Part shown: piece after piece, positions 43,001 to 51,864 of the stretch | How the letters are laid out: each line of letters starts with the position of its first letter | Numbering within the stretch: position 1 is the stretch's first letter | From: MAG-120531 sp038125995 | Lineage (GTDB): Bacteria > Bacteroidota > Bacteroidia > Flavobacteriales > Flavobacteriaceae | Assembly: GCA_038125995.1 (NCBI GenBank) | Contig: JAYPEX010000009.1 | Coordinates: 36,793 to 100,792, forward strand | Reading direction: 5' to 3' | DNA length: 64,000 nt | Position numbers and translations under genes: made by a program | The notes under the pieces: generated by a model | What the model was told of the DNA's origin: nothing | What the model saw: only the letters and a program-made list of their open reading frames with translations | Databases searched by the model: none

Positions 43001-43755
43001 TCCTTATTTAAACAGTAATTAATTCCTCCTAATAGATGTTGGATAAAAGCAGGTTCAGAATAGGATTCTATCGTATGACCACCTCCAGTGTAGAAAGATC
43101 TTCCTCCTTCGAATTCGTGATACCAAGCGATAGGATGATTCGCTCCATTAGTACCTCCTTCATAAGTGTTCTCATCGAGATTTAAGATCACATTGATATC
43201 GGGATTGATTTGAGCGTAATTGTACCATTCATCGCTTCGAGTCCAATTGGATGGCAACTCTTTTGTAGAAGCGTGATTTGCATCTACGACTTGAATCGTT
43301 GCTTCCCTAACGTTTGGATTATTGGGATGGCCATTAAAGTAAGCTCCTACTAGTTTTCCGTACCAAGGCCAACTGTATTCGGTGTCACAAGCAGCGTGAA
43401 TTCCCATATAAGCACCTCCTTGTCGTATGTATTGCTCAAAAGCTTTTTGTTGTTCGTCATTGAGGACATCATAAGTTGTACTTAGAAAAATAACGAGGTT
43501 GTATTGTTTTAAATTTTCTGACTGAAACACAAAAGAATCTTCAGTTTGCACGAGATTAAAATCTCCTTCTTTTTCCAATTGACGCAGTGCATGAACACCA
43601 GATTCAATCGATTGATGTCTCCACCCCATAGTCTTGGTAAACACCAATACTTTGTGAGTGCGCTTTTTCTGTTTGATAAATTCTACGGGTCCAGATTGAG
43701 CGTAACCAATAGCGATGGAACAAAAGAACAGTAAACTTGCGAGAATAGTTTTCAT
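42997..43755 (-). CDS. ThuA-like domain protein, secreted
   Basis: 252 residues with a signal peptide (about 1-19, ending GYAQ). The ThuA domain covers about 34-250: KVLVFTKTMGWRHQSI, GGAYMGIHAA, SDEWYN and the C-terminal GGRSFYTGGGH block. The fold is related to class I glutamine amidotransferases, but the catalytic Cys is absent in this family. ThuA was named for trehalose use in rhizobia; in Bacteroidota secreted copies are common and their substrate is uncertain. It is 7 nt after the AraC-type gene, likely in the same transcript. Confidence 0.88.
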   Translation of the reverse strand: MKTILASLLFFCSIAIGYAQSGPVEFIKQKKRTHKVLVFTKTMGWRHQSIESGVHALRQLEKEGDFNLVQTEDSFVFQSENLKQYNLVIFLSTTYDVLNDEQQKAFEQYIRQGGAYMGIHAACDTEYSWPWYGKLVGAYFNGHPNNPNVREATIQVVDANHASTKELPSNWTRSDEWYNYAQINPDINVILNLDENTYEGGTNGANHPIAWYHEFEGGRSFYTGGGHTIESYSEPAFIQHLLGGINYCLNKD

Positions 43756-43762
43756 AATTCGT

Positions 43763-44656
43763 TCAATAGTAGTTGTTTAAGTTTTGTGAAAGTACATATT
43801 TTTTTGGAGTGGTACCGAATTTTTTCTTAAAGGCAGCGATAAAATGACTCGCTGTGGAGTAACCAATTCGCAGCCCCACTTCGTTGACATTGAGTTCTCC
43901 TTCACCCAAAAGTTTTCTGGAAAATTCCATTTTATAGTCGAATAAGAAGCCAAATACGGTATCACCATAGATTTGCTTAAATCCTTCTTTGAGTTTTTTT
44001 AAACTCAGGTCAATTTCCGATGAGAGCTCTTCTAATGATGGGGGTTCCGCCATACGTTCAATGATGATGGTTTTAGCTAATCGAATCTTTTTGACATTTT
44101 CTTCATCTGCTAAAAAAGGACATTGAGCGAGTTGGGAGTCTTCATTTTTGCTAAAGTAAAGAGCCATGAGTTCGTATACTTTTGCCTTGGCATACAGGTC
44201 ATTGATGCTTCCTCCATTTTTGTAATAGTAGAGTTGACTTAGAAGAACAGCAATAGCAGGACTAATAGGTTCCTGATTGTAGTATTTTTTATTGTCGGTT
44301 CTCAAAAAGTGTATTTGATAGGCTTCAGAAGAAAACAGCGAATGAAATCTTTTAAGACTCATTACCAAAGAAATTAACCAGGAAGAAGGGTGTACAATCA
44401 AATCTAATGGTAAATCCTGTTGGGTGTTGTATAAAAGAGTTGAGTTTTCTTCCGTGGTAGCGAGTTGATAACTACCACCGTTAAACTGAAAAATGGCAGA
44501 GCCTTTTAAACAGAAATGAAACTGAATATAGCTCTTGTCAATTTCATGTTTAAACTGTTGATTTTCAGATGAATTATTCGAAAACTTCAACAGGTACACC
44601 TCCTTGTCAAGGACTGTTTTTTCAGCTGAACCTTGGGCGTTATTTTTCTTATCCAT
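43763..44656 (-). CDS. AraC family transcriptional regulator
   Basis: 297 residues. The C-terminal DNA-binding domain (about 195-292) has two helix-turn-helix units; the second reads NEVGLRIGYSTASHFIAAFKKKFGTTPKKY, a standard AraC signature. The N-terminal domain (about 10-170) is beta-rich with no clear ligand motif. It is divergent from hemA across 194 bp holding a 16-bp perfect palindrome. A role in controlling hemA or the downstream ThuA gene is plausible from position only. Confidence 0.92.
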   Translation of the reverse strand: MDKKNNAQGSAEKTVLDKEVYLLKFSNNSSENQQFKHEIDKSYIQFHFCLKGSAIFQFNGGSYQLATTEENSTLLYNTQQDLPLDLIVHPSSWLISLVMSLKRFHSLFSSEAYQIHFLRTDNKKYYNQEPISPAIAVLLSQLYYYKNGGSINDLYAKAKVYELMALYFSKNEDSQLAQCPFLADEENVKKIRLAKTIIIERMAEPPSLEELSSEIDLSLKKLKEGFKQIYGDTVFGFLFDYKMEFSRKLLGEGELNVNEVGLRIGYSTASHFIAAFKKKFGTTPKKYVLSQNLNNYY

Positions 44657-44786
44657 AAGATTAGGAATTTGAAATTTGATAAATTACCTTGACTTCATGT
44701 CTTTAATCGACCCTTGAAAGACCTTGTAAAATTAATCATTTTCAAGAAAATATCGCCAAAAAGACCAATTATATCTCACAACGACA

Positions 44787-44802
44787 CTAAAAGTACTTTT
44801 AG
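44787..44802. promoter_or_regulatory. 16-bp perfect palindrome between araC-type gene and hemA
   Basis: CTAAAAGTACTTTTAG, a perfect palindrome, ends 26 nt before the hemA -7 element (44829-44836). This is the place expected for an operator of a dimeric regulator. Which protein binds, if any, is unknown; AraC proteins often use direct repeats rather than palindromes. Confidence 0.6.
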
Positions 44803-44828
44803 CGTTATTTATGTTCTCTAAAGGGTTT

Positions 44829-44836
44829 TAAATTTG
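44829..44836 (+). promoter_or_regulatory. -7 promoter element of the hem operon
   Basis: TAAATTTG matches TAnnTTTG, 14 nt upstream of the hemA ATG. The -33 position holds TTAT, a poor match, which would suit a promoter needing an activator. Confidence 0.6.
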
Positions 44837-44850
44837 TCCCTTGTCTGGAT

Positions 44851-46110
44851 ATGAAAAAGTATCACATTTCAAAATATCAAAGTTTTTATTGTATTGGCCT
44901 CAATTATAACAAGGCTGATGCGACCATCAGGGGTAAATTCAGTTTAAATCAAGATCAGGTTGTGGATTTGTTGGCTGATGCTAAGAAAATGCACACTGAT
45001 GGTTTACTAGTCATCTCTACCTGTAATAGAACTGAATTGTTTGGCTTTGCTGAACATCCTTTTCAACTCATCAACATGCTCTGTTCTCATTCGAATGGAA
45101 CAGTAGAAGAGTATAGAAATGTCGCTTATATTTATAAAAATCAAGAAGCCATTTCACATCTTTTTAGAGTAGGGACTGGATTGGATTCTCAAATTTTAGG
45201 TGATTTTGAAATTATTGCTCAACTCAAAACAGCGTTCGCTCAATCAAAGAATAATGGATTGGCGAACCCATTTTTGGAGCGTCTTTGTAATTCAGTAATT
45301 CAGGCGAGTAAACGCATTAAGACCGATACTGAAATTTCTACTGGGGCTACATCTGTTTCTTTTGCCTCAGTTCAATACATTCTCAACAATGTTGAAGATA
45401 TTTCTAACAAGAATCTTTTGCTTTTTGGAACGGGTAAAATAGGAAGAAATACGTGTGAAAATCTTATCAAGCACACGGACAATTCACATATCACCCTAAT
45501 CAATAGAACGAAAGATAAGGCCGAAAAGATCGCTGTAAAATTTGATCTTGTCGTGAAAGACTACGGCGATTTAGCAGCTGAAATTAGAAAAACCGATGTG
45601 TTGATTGTCGCAACAGGAGCCAACCGCCCAACAGTATCGAAAGCCTTGATATTTAATAAGAAACCACTTTTAATTTTAGACTTATCCATACCGAGAAACG
45701 TCGATGAAAATGTCAGCGAATGTGAGGGAGTCAGTTTGGTACATTTAGATGAACTTTCACAAATCACGAATCAGACCTTAAGTGATCGAAAAAAACAATT
45801 ACCTAAAGCTGAAGCAATTATTGAAGAAGTAAAAGCGGAATTTCATCAGTGGTTAGAGACCAGAAGATATGCTCCAGTGATCAAAGCTTTGAAGGATAAA
45901 TTAATCCTGATGCAGGAAGAGGAATTAGATTTCCATTTCAAAAAGAACCATAGTTCTAGTGTAGAGGACGCTAAAGAAGTTTCAGATCGAATCATTCAAA
46001 AAATCACCAAGCATTTTGCGGAGCACTTAAAAGATTCAGATATCAATCCGACACAATCTCTTGAAGTAATCTCCAAGGTTTTTCAACTTAAGCAATCAAT
46101 CCATGACTAA
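44851..46110 (+). CDS. hemA: Glutamyl-tRNA reductase
   Basis: 419 residues. The catalytic Cys58 is in STCNRTELFG; the NADPH domain has LLLFGTGKIGRN and the C-terminal helical dimerisation domain is complete. It reduces glutamyl-tRNA to glutamate-1-semialdehyde, the first committed step of the C5 haem pathway. hemL, the next step, is not in the window. Its 3' end overlaps hemC by 8 nt. Confidence 0.97.
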   Translation: MKKYHISKYQSFYCIGLNYNKADATIRGKFSLNQDQVVDLLADAKKMHTDGLLVISTCNRTELFGFAEHPFQLINMLCSHSNGTVEEYRNVAYIYKNQEAISHLFRVGTGLDSQILGDFEIIAQLKTAFAQSKNNGLANPFLERLCNSVIQASKRIKTDTEISTGATSVSFASVQYILNNVEDISNKNLLLFGTGKIGRNTCENLIKHTDNSHITLINRTKDKAEKIAVKFDLVVKDYGDLAAEIRKTDVLIVATGANRPTVSKALIFNKKPLLILDLSIPRNVDENVSECEGVSLVHLDELSQITNQTLSDRKKQLPKAEAIIEEVKAEFHQWLETRRYAPVIKALKDKLILMQEEELDFHFKKNHSSSVEDAKEVSDRIIQKITKHFAEHLKDSDINPTQSLEVISKVFQLKQSIHD

Positions 46111-47014
46111 CCCTATTCGAATTGGGACTCGCAAAAGTGAGTTAGCGCTTTGGCAAGCCCATAAAGTTAAATACCTATTAGAGGAGTTAGGTTATAAGTG
46201 TGAGTTAGTTCCAATTGAGTCGCAGGGAGATCTCAAATTAGATCGCCCCTTGTACGAGCTCGGAATCACAGGAGTTTTTACCAAGACTTTAGATATTGCT
46301 CTCATTGAAAATAGAATCGATATAGCGGTTCATTCGATGAAAGATGTTCCAACTCAATTTGCAAAGGGACTTGTGAAGCTAGCTGTTTTAGAACGCGGGC
46401 AAACGGAAGATGTACTCATACACAAAGGAATAGATTTAGCTCAAAAAAATTTAACCATTGCTACTAGTAGTCTTAGGAGAAAGGCACAGTGGCTTTCAAA
46501 ATATCCGACCCATACTATTGTTGATATTCGAGGTAATGTGCAGACCAGACTTCAAAAGTTGGAAGACAACAATTGGGATGGAGCTATTTTTGCAAAGGCT
46601 GGTTTAGCGCGTTTAAATCTCTTGCCAGAAAGAACTATAGAATTGGATTGGATGATGCCGGCGCCTGCTCAAGGAGCAATTGTTGTTCTCGGACATGAAT
46701 CGAATAATGCTGTTGTAAAAGTCCTAAAGGCATTAAACGACGATCGAACCGATCGTTGTACTACTGTGGAGCGCAACTTTTTAAGAACCTTAGAAGGAGG
46801 TTGTACAGCACCTATTGGAGCCATTGCTCATATTGAAAATGACACATTACATCTCAAGGGATGTGTTTATAACACGGATGGCACTTCAAAATTTGTCATT
46901 GAAGATCAGATGCTCTTAAGCGCAACCTATGATTTGGGAAGAAAGGCAGCAATTGATTTACTGGCTAGTGGAGCAGATCAGTTGATGGATCAAATCAAAA
47001 ACAGCAACACATGA
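46103..47014 (+). CDS. hemC: Hydroxymethylbilane synthase
   Basis: 303 residues. Cys234 in EGGCTAPIG carries the dipyrromethane cofactor, and Asp81 in HSMKDVPT is the catalytic acid. It polymerises four porphobilinogen units. It overlaps hemA by 8 nt and hemD by 4 nt (ATGA), so the three proteins are translationally coupled. Confidence 0.97.
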   Translation: MTNPIRIGTRKSELALWQAHKVKYLLEELGYKCELVPIESQGDLKLDRPLYELGITGVFTKTLDIALIENRIDIAVHSMKDVPTQFAKGLVKLAVLERGQTEDVLIHKGIDLAQKNLTIATSSLRRKAQWLSKYPTHTIVDIRGNVQTRLQKLEDNNWDGAIFAKAGLARLNLLPERTIELDWMMPAPAQGAIVVLGHESNNAVVKVLKALNDDRTDRCTTVERNFLRTLEGGCTAPIGAIAHIENDTLHLKGCVYNTDGTSKFVIEDQMLLSATYDLGRKAAIDLLASGADQLMDQIKNSNT

Positions 47015-47679
47015 GTTCTTTAAAACTACTTTCTACACGATTGCTTTTACCAGAAGAGCAATTAGCATTAGAAAATTTGGGATACACAGTTGATCAGTTG
47101 GCATCTATTGAGGTAGAACTCATTGATTTTGAGATGCCTAAAGTAGTTGAGAACGTCATTTTCACCTCTCAAAACGCTATCCAATCCTTTTTAAAACACC
47201 CTTTGAGTTCAAAAATACGCTCCAAGGGCGTCAAGGCGTTTTGCGTAGGCAAAAAAACAGCCCAATTAGCTACGGATTCAGGCTTTAAAGGTCAATATTG
47301 GGCAAATAATTCAGGAGAATTAGCACAAATGATAACAGAAAATGATGCCACTTTATCATTTGTCTATTTTTCAGGATCGATATCCATGCGTGCGTTGGTA
47401 GAGGGGTTCGATAAAGATGAGATCACCTATCAGGAAATTGTCGTTTATACTACAACTGAGACTTGTCCCAAACTAGAAAAACAGTACGATCTGATGTTGT
47501 TTTTCTCCCCAAGTGGAGTGCGATCTATCAGTGCGAATAACGATATTTCAAAAACGGTAAAGGTTTGTATAGGACCGACAACAGCCAGAGAATTTAATAC
47601 TGAAAATAACCTACTAATCGCTGAATATCCGCCTAGTTTTAATCATATGATTCAGGCTATAAAACAGTTTAAGCAATAA
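47011..47679 (+). CDS. hemD: Uroporphyrinogen-III synthase
   Basis: 222 residues, on the short side but normal for flavobacteria. Sequence conservation in HemD is low; support comes from VIFTSQNAIQSFLKH and the LMLFFSPSGVRSI block near the C-terminus, and from its place between hemC and hemE. It inverts ring D and closes the macrocycle. Confidence 0.9.
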   Translation: MSSLKLLSTRLLLPEEQLALENLGYTVDQLASIEVELIDFEMPKVVENVIFTSQNAIQSFLKHPLSSKIRSKGVKAFCVGKKTAQLATDSGFKGQYWANNSGELAQMITENDATLSFVYFSGSISMRALVEGFDKDEITYQEIVVYTTTETCPKLEKQYDLMLFFSPSGVRSISANNDISKTVKVCIGPTTAREFNTENNLLIAEYPPSFNHMIQAIKQFKQ

Positions 47680-47682
47680 GAG

Positions 47683-48714
47683 ATGACATTAAAAAACGAT
47701 TTATTTTTAAGAGCTTTAAAGGGAGAAACCGTAGAGCGTCCACCAGTATGGATGATGCGTCAGGCTGGAAGATATTTACCAGAGTTCATGGAAATAAGAG
47801 AGAAATACGATTTCTTCACCAGATGCAGAACTCCAGAATTAGCTTCTGAAATCACCGTTCAACCGATTCGACGTTATGGAATGGACGCTGCTATTTTGTT
47901 TTCTGACATTCTGGTAATTCCTCAAGCGATGAATATAGAGGTTCAAATGAAACCTAATTTTGGACCTTATTTGCCAAACCCTATTCGAAGTCAAAAAGAT
48001 GTTGATGCGGTATTAGTTCCCAATGTTCATGAAGAATTGGGATATGTGATGGAGGCTATTAAACACACTAAAGAACTTTTAAACGATGAAGTTCCATTGA
48101 TTGGTTTTGCAGGTTCTCCTTGGACCATTTTGTGCTACTGTGTACAAGGACAAGGATCGAAAAATTTTGATATTGCCAAGTCTTTTTGTTTTTCACAGCC
48201 GCTAGCAGCTCATGCATTACTCCAAAAGATAACCGATACGACTATTGCTTATCTCAAAGCCAAGGTTGAAGCTGGAGTTGATGCGGTTCAAGTTTTTGAT
48301 TCCTGGGGAGGAATGTTAGCGCCTGATGATTATTCTGAATTTTCTTGGAAGTACATTCAACAAATCATCGATGCTTTAAAGGATCTGGTTCCAGTGATTG
48401 CATTTGGAAAGGGATGCTGGTTTGCGCTACCTGAAATGGCGAAATCTGGAGCTTCTGCTCTAGGAGTTGATTGGACCTGTTCTGCCAAGAATGCACGCTA
48501 TTTAACGGGAGGACAAATCACACTTCAGGGGAATTTTGACCCTGCTCGTTTGCTTTCACCACCAGCTGAAATCACCAGACGTGTTCATCAAATGATCGAT
48601 GAATTCGGAAAAGACCGATATGTGGTCAATTTAGGTCACGGAATACTTCCAAATATACCTTTAGAAAACGCCAAAGCCTTTGTTGACGCCGTTAAATCGT
48701 ATAAAGCATCCTAG
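47683..48714 (+). CDS. hemE: Uroporphyrinogen decarboxylase
   Basis: 343 residues with the signature RQAGRYLPE (26-34) and GFAGSPWTILCYCVQG. It removes four carboxylates to give coproporphyrinogen III. It is 3 nt after hemD and abuts hemF (TAGATG). Confidence 0.97.
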   Translation: MTLKNDLFLRALKGETVERPPVWMMRQAGRYLPEFMEIREKYDFFTRCRTPELASEITVQPIRRYGMDAAILFSDILVIPQAMNIEVQMKPNFGPYLPNPIRSQKDVDAVLVPNVHEELGYVMEAIKHTKELLNDEVPLIGFAGSPWTILCYCVQGQGSKNFDIAKSFCFSQPLAAHALLQKITDTTIAYLKAKVEAGVDAVQVFDSWGGMLAPDDYSEFSWKYIQQIIDALKDLVPVIAFGKGCWFALPEMAKSGASALGVDWTCSAKNARYLTGGQITLQGNFDPARLLSPPAEITRRVHQMIDEFGKDRYVVNLGHGILPNIPLENAKAFVDAVKSYKAS

Positions 48715-49617
48715 ATGAGAGAACAGTTTTACAGTTATATTCAAGCGTTACAAGACCGCATTTGTGTGGGCTTAGAATCAGTGGATGGTAAAGCGACCTT
48801 TCAAGAGGACCTATGGGAACGACCTGAAGGTGGAGGAGGAAGAACACGAGTGATCGAAAACGGTTCTGTTTTTGAAAAGGGAGGAGTTAATATCTCTGCT
48901 GTTCACGGGAAATTACCGGAGTCTATGCAGGCCTATCTCAAAGTAGAAGATGCTGATTTTTTTGCCTGTGGATTATCGCTAGTGATTCACCCAAAAAATC
49001 CGATGGTTCCTACTACTCATGCTAATTGGAGATACTTTGAGCTTTACGACAACAAAGGAAACATCACTAAGTCTTGGTTTGGAGGAGGTCAGGATTTAAC
49101 GCCTTATTACCTCTTTGAAGAAGACGCAAAGCATTTTCATCAAGTATGTAAAACTGCCTGTGAAAAACACTCTAAGGAATTTTATCCAACTTTTAAAAAA
49201 AGATGTGACGACTATTTTTGGAATGCTCACAGAAATGAAGCCAGGGGAATAGGTGGTTTATTTTTTGATTATTTAACACCTTCGGATGATTTTAGTTCTC
49301 AGGATTGGTATAATTTTGTCACTGAGGTTGGAGATAGTTTTTTAAAAGCCTATGTTCCTATTGTCAATAAAAGAAAGGACCTAGAATATACTCCAGAGCA
49401 ACGTGATTGGCAAGAGATCAGAAGAGGTCGTTATGTGGAATTTAATTTAGTTCACGACAAGGGCACCTTATTTGGTTTGAGAACCAATGGTAGAATAGAA
49501 AGTATCTTGATGAGCTTACCTTCTCATGTACAGTGGAAGTACAACCATCATCCAGAGCCTGGATCAAAAGAGGCTCAATTAATAGAGGTGTTGGAACACC
49601 CGATAGATTGGATTTAA
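48715..49617 (+). CDS. hemF: Oxygen-dependent coproporphyrinogen III oxidase
   Basis: 300 residues. GGGGRTRV (39-46), the THANWRYFEL block and WFGGGQDLTPYYL are family signatures. It uses oxygen to convert coproporphyrinogen to protoporphyrinogen, so this part of the pathway is aerobic; an oxygen-independent HemN is not in the window. It starts directly after hemE. Confidence 0.97.
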   Translation: MREQFYSYIQALQDRICVGLESVDGKATFQEDLWERPEGGGGRTRVIENGSVFEKGGVNISAVHGKLPESMQAYLKVEDADFFACGLSLVIHPKNPMVPTTHANWRYFELYDNKGNITKSWFGGGQDLTPYYLFEEDAKHFHQVCKTACEKHSKEFYPTFKKRCDDYFWNAHRNEARGIGGLFFDYLTPSDDFSSQDWYNFVTEVGDSFLKAYVPIVNKRKDLEYTPEQRDWQEIRRGRYVEFNLVHDKGTLFGLRTNGRIESILMSLPSHVQWKYNHHPEPGSKEAQLIEVLEHPIDWI

Positions 49618-49618
49618 G

Positions 49619-50407
49619 ATGAAACAAAAAATATATCAAGTAGATGCTTTTAGCCAGGAACCCTTTAAAGGAAATCCTGCGGCAGTTTGTGTTCTAGAAC
49701 ATTGGCTTTCTGAAGAAAAAATGCAGTTGATCGCCATGGAAAACAATTTGTCAGAGACGGCCTTTGTGGTTCCCATGGGGGACGAATACGAGATTCGTTG
49801 GTTTACTCCTTTGGTTGAGGTGGATCTCTGTGGACATGCAACCTTGGCTTCTGCTCATGTGCTGTTTGAATATTACAATCACAAGGGGAAAGAGATTCTT
49901 TTTCAGAGTCGAAAAAAGGGAGCACTCACCGTAGTAAAAGACAAAAAGTTAGGATTAGTGTTGGATTTTCCAGCACAACAAATTGTTCCTATTCAACCTC
50001 ATGATAGTATTTCTAAGGCTATAGGTGCCACTCCTAAAAAGACCATTAAGGGAGAAACCGATTTTATGCTCGTTTTTGAAAATCAGGCACAAGTTGCTGC
50101 TTTAAAACCAAATTTTGAGGAGTTAGCGAAGACTAAAGCAAGAGGAATCATCGCAACAGCTCCCGGTAAGGAAGTTGATTTTGTATCTCGATTCTTTGGA
50201 CCAGCTTGTGGAGTAAACGAAGATCCTGTTACAGGATCAGCACATACGATTCTAGCTCCTTTTTGGGCAGAAACCTTAGGAAAAAAGAAATTAAATGCAC
50301 TTCAAATCTCTAAAAGAGGAGGGGCTTTACACTGTGAAGTAAAAGAAGATCGCGTTCTTATATCAGGTCACGCAGTGACCTATATGGAAGGGGTAATAAA
50401 TCTATAA
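49619..50407 (+). CDS. PhzF family isomerase/epimerase
   Basis: 262 residues of the PhzF/diaminopimelate epimerase-like fold. It has FKGNPAAVCVL (16-26), the catalytic Glu46 in NNLSETAFV and GVNEDPVTGSAH. PhzF itself acts in phenazine synthesis, but no phenazine genes are present and most family members have unknown substrates. It starts 1 nt after hemF and ends 3 nt before hemB, so it is inside the haem operon, which is a curious place. Confidence 0.92.
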   Translation: MKQKIYQVDAFSQEPFKGNPAAVCVLEHWLSEEKMQLIAMENNLSETAFVVPMGDEYEIRWFTPLVEVDLCGHATLASAHVLFEYYNHKGKEILFQSRKKGALTVVKDKKLGLVLDFPAQQIVPIQPHDSISKAIGATPKKTIKGETDFMLVFENQAQVAALKPNFEELAKTKARGIIATAPGKEVDFVSRFFGPACGVNEDPVTGSAHTILAPFWAETLGKKKLNALQISKRGGALHCEVKEDRVLISGHAVTYMEGVINL

Positions 50408-50410
50408 GCT

Positions 50411-51385
50411 ATGTATCCAATTATCAGAAACAGACGCCTTAGAGCGTCAGAATCCATCAGAAACTTAGTGCGTGAAACCAGTATCACTCCTCATGATTTC
50501 TTAGTTCCACTATTTGTTGAAGAGGGAAAGGGGATCAAATCTGAAATTCCATCCATGCCGGGATATTACCGATTTAGCCTTGATTTGCTAAAAAAAGAAG
50601 TTCAAGAATTGTGGTCGATGGGTCTTTGTGGAATACTTGTATTTGTCAAGGTTGAGGATGCCTTAAAAGACAATCAAGGCACTGAGGCTGTCAATCCCAA
50701 TGGCTTGATGCAACGTGCAGTGAAAACCATCAAAGATGTTTGTCCTGGAATGTTAGTGATGACGGATGTAGCATTAGATCCTTATTCTTCATATGGACAT
50801 GATGGAATTGTTGAAGATGGACAAATTCTCAACGATGAAACCGTTGAAGTACTAACTGAAATGAGTCTTTCTCATATCGAAGCAGGTGCTGATTTTGTAG
50901 CGCCATCGGATATGATGGATGGGCGTATTTTAAGTATTCGAGAAGCCTTCGAAGATGCGGGATATCATAACGCTGGTATTATGAGTTATTCAGCAAAATA
51001 CGCCTCGGCATTCTACGGACCATTTAGAGATGCTTTGGACTCTGCACCCGGTTTTGGAGACAAGAAAACCTATCAAATGGATTTTGCAAATCGCTTTGAA
51101 GCCATTCGTGAAACACAGATGGATGTTGATGAAGGAGCTGATATTGTCATGGTAAAACCAGGACTAGCGTATTTAGATATTCTTCGTGAAATTAAAAACG
51201 AGGTAGATGTTCCAGTAGCAGTATATCAAGTCTCTGGAGAATACGCCATGCTTAAAGCAGCTGCCGAGAAAGGTTGGCTCAATCACGATGCTGTGATGAT
51301 GGAACAACTCATCGCATTTAAACGAGCTGGAGCAGATATCATCGCCTCTTATTTTGCTAAGGATGCGGTAAAATTATTAGGCTAA
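50411..51385 (+). CDS. hemB: Delta-aminolevulinic acid dehydratase
   Basis: 324 residues. The two Schiff-base region lysines are Lys196 (YSAKYAS) and Lys249 (MVKPG). At the metal site DVALDPYSSYGHDG (119-132) has Ala/Asp where zinc-dependent enzymes have three Cys, like the Mg-dependent class known from Pseudomonas. It condenses two 5-aminolevulinate molecules to porphobilinogen. It is the last gene of the hem operon; its stop overlaps the stop of ogt by 4 bp, and I see no hairpin terminator. Confidence 0.97.
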   Translation: MYPIIRNRRLRASESIRNLVRETSITPHDFLVPLFVEEGKGIKSEIPSMPGYYRFSLDLLKKEVQELWSMGLCGILVFVKVEDALKDNQGTEAVNPNGLMQRAVKTIKDVCPGMLVMTDVALDPYSSYGHDGIVEDGQILNDETVEVLTEMSLSHIEAGADFVAPSDMMDGRILSIREAFEDAGYHNAGIMSYSAKYASAFYGPFRDALDSAPGFGDKKTYQMDFANRFEAIRETQMDVDEGADIVMVKPGLAYLDILREIKNEVDVPVAVYQVSGEYAMLKAAAEKGWLNHDAVMMEQLIAFKRAGADIIASYFAKDAVKLLG

Positions 51386-51864
51386 AACAAACGCAATTGT
51401 TTGTAATTTGATTCGTACTCTAAAAGCCATTTCTTTTTGTCGATTCCCCACGCAAAACCAGTTAGGGAACCATCTGAACCAATAACGCGATGACAGGGGA
51501 TTATGATTCCAATGGGGTTTTTACCGTTGGCTGAGGCTACCGCTCGAATCGCTTTGAGGTCTCCTAATTGAAGAGCGAATTCACTATAAGAAATCGTTTT
51601 TCCAAAAGGAATGGTTGTCAATGCATTCCAAACTCTCTTTTGAAAGTCAGTTCCTTCTAAATCAAATTCAATTTCAAAAGATTCACGATCTCCTTTAAAA
51701 TATTCTTGGAGTTGTTCAATGACGTCTTCTAAAAAAGGAGATAGTCCACAGTTGATACAACTCATCGCCTGTTCTTCACTCAAGATTGAACAACTTTTAA
51801 GACCGATGTCGGAGGCTTCTAGTTTAAGATACCCAATAGGACTTTTAATGACCGCTATATGCAT
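51382..51864 (-). CDS. ogt: Methylated-DNA-protein-cysteine methyltransferase
   Basis: 160 residues from ATG 51864; a TTG at 51891 would lie further inside the upstream gene and is not preferred. The acceptor Cys124 is in IPCHRV, preceded by GTDFQKRVWNALTTIPFGKT. It repairs O6-methylguanine by transferring the alkyl group to itself. No Ada-type DNA-binding domain is present. Its start overlaps the 3' end of the serine hydrolase by 20 nt. Confidence 0.95.
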   Translation of the reverse strand: MHIAVIKSPIGYLKLEASDIGLKSCSILSEEQAMSCINCGLSPFLEDVIEQLQEYFKGDRESFEIEFDLEGTDFQKRVWNALTTIPFGKTISYSEFALQLGDLKAIRAVASANGKNPIGIIIPCHRVIGSDGSLTGFAWGIDKKKWLLEYESNYKQLRLF

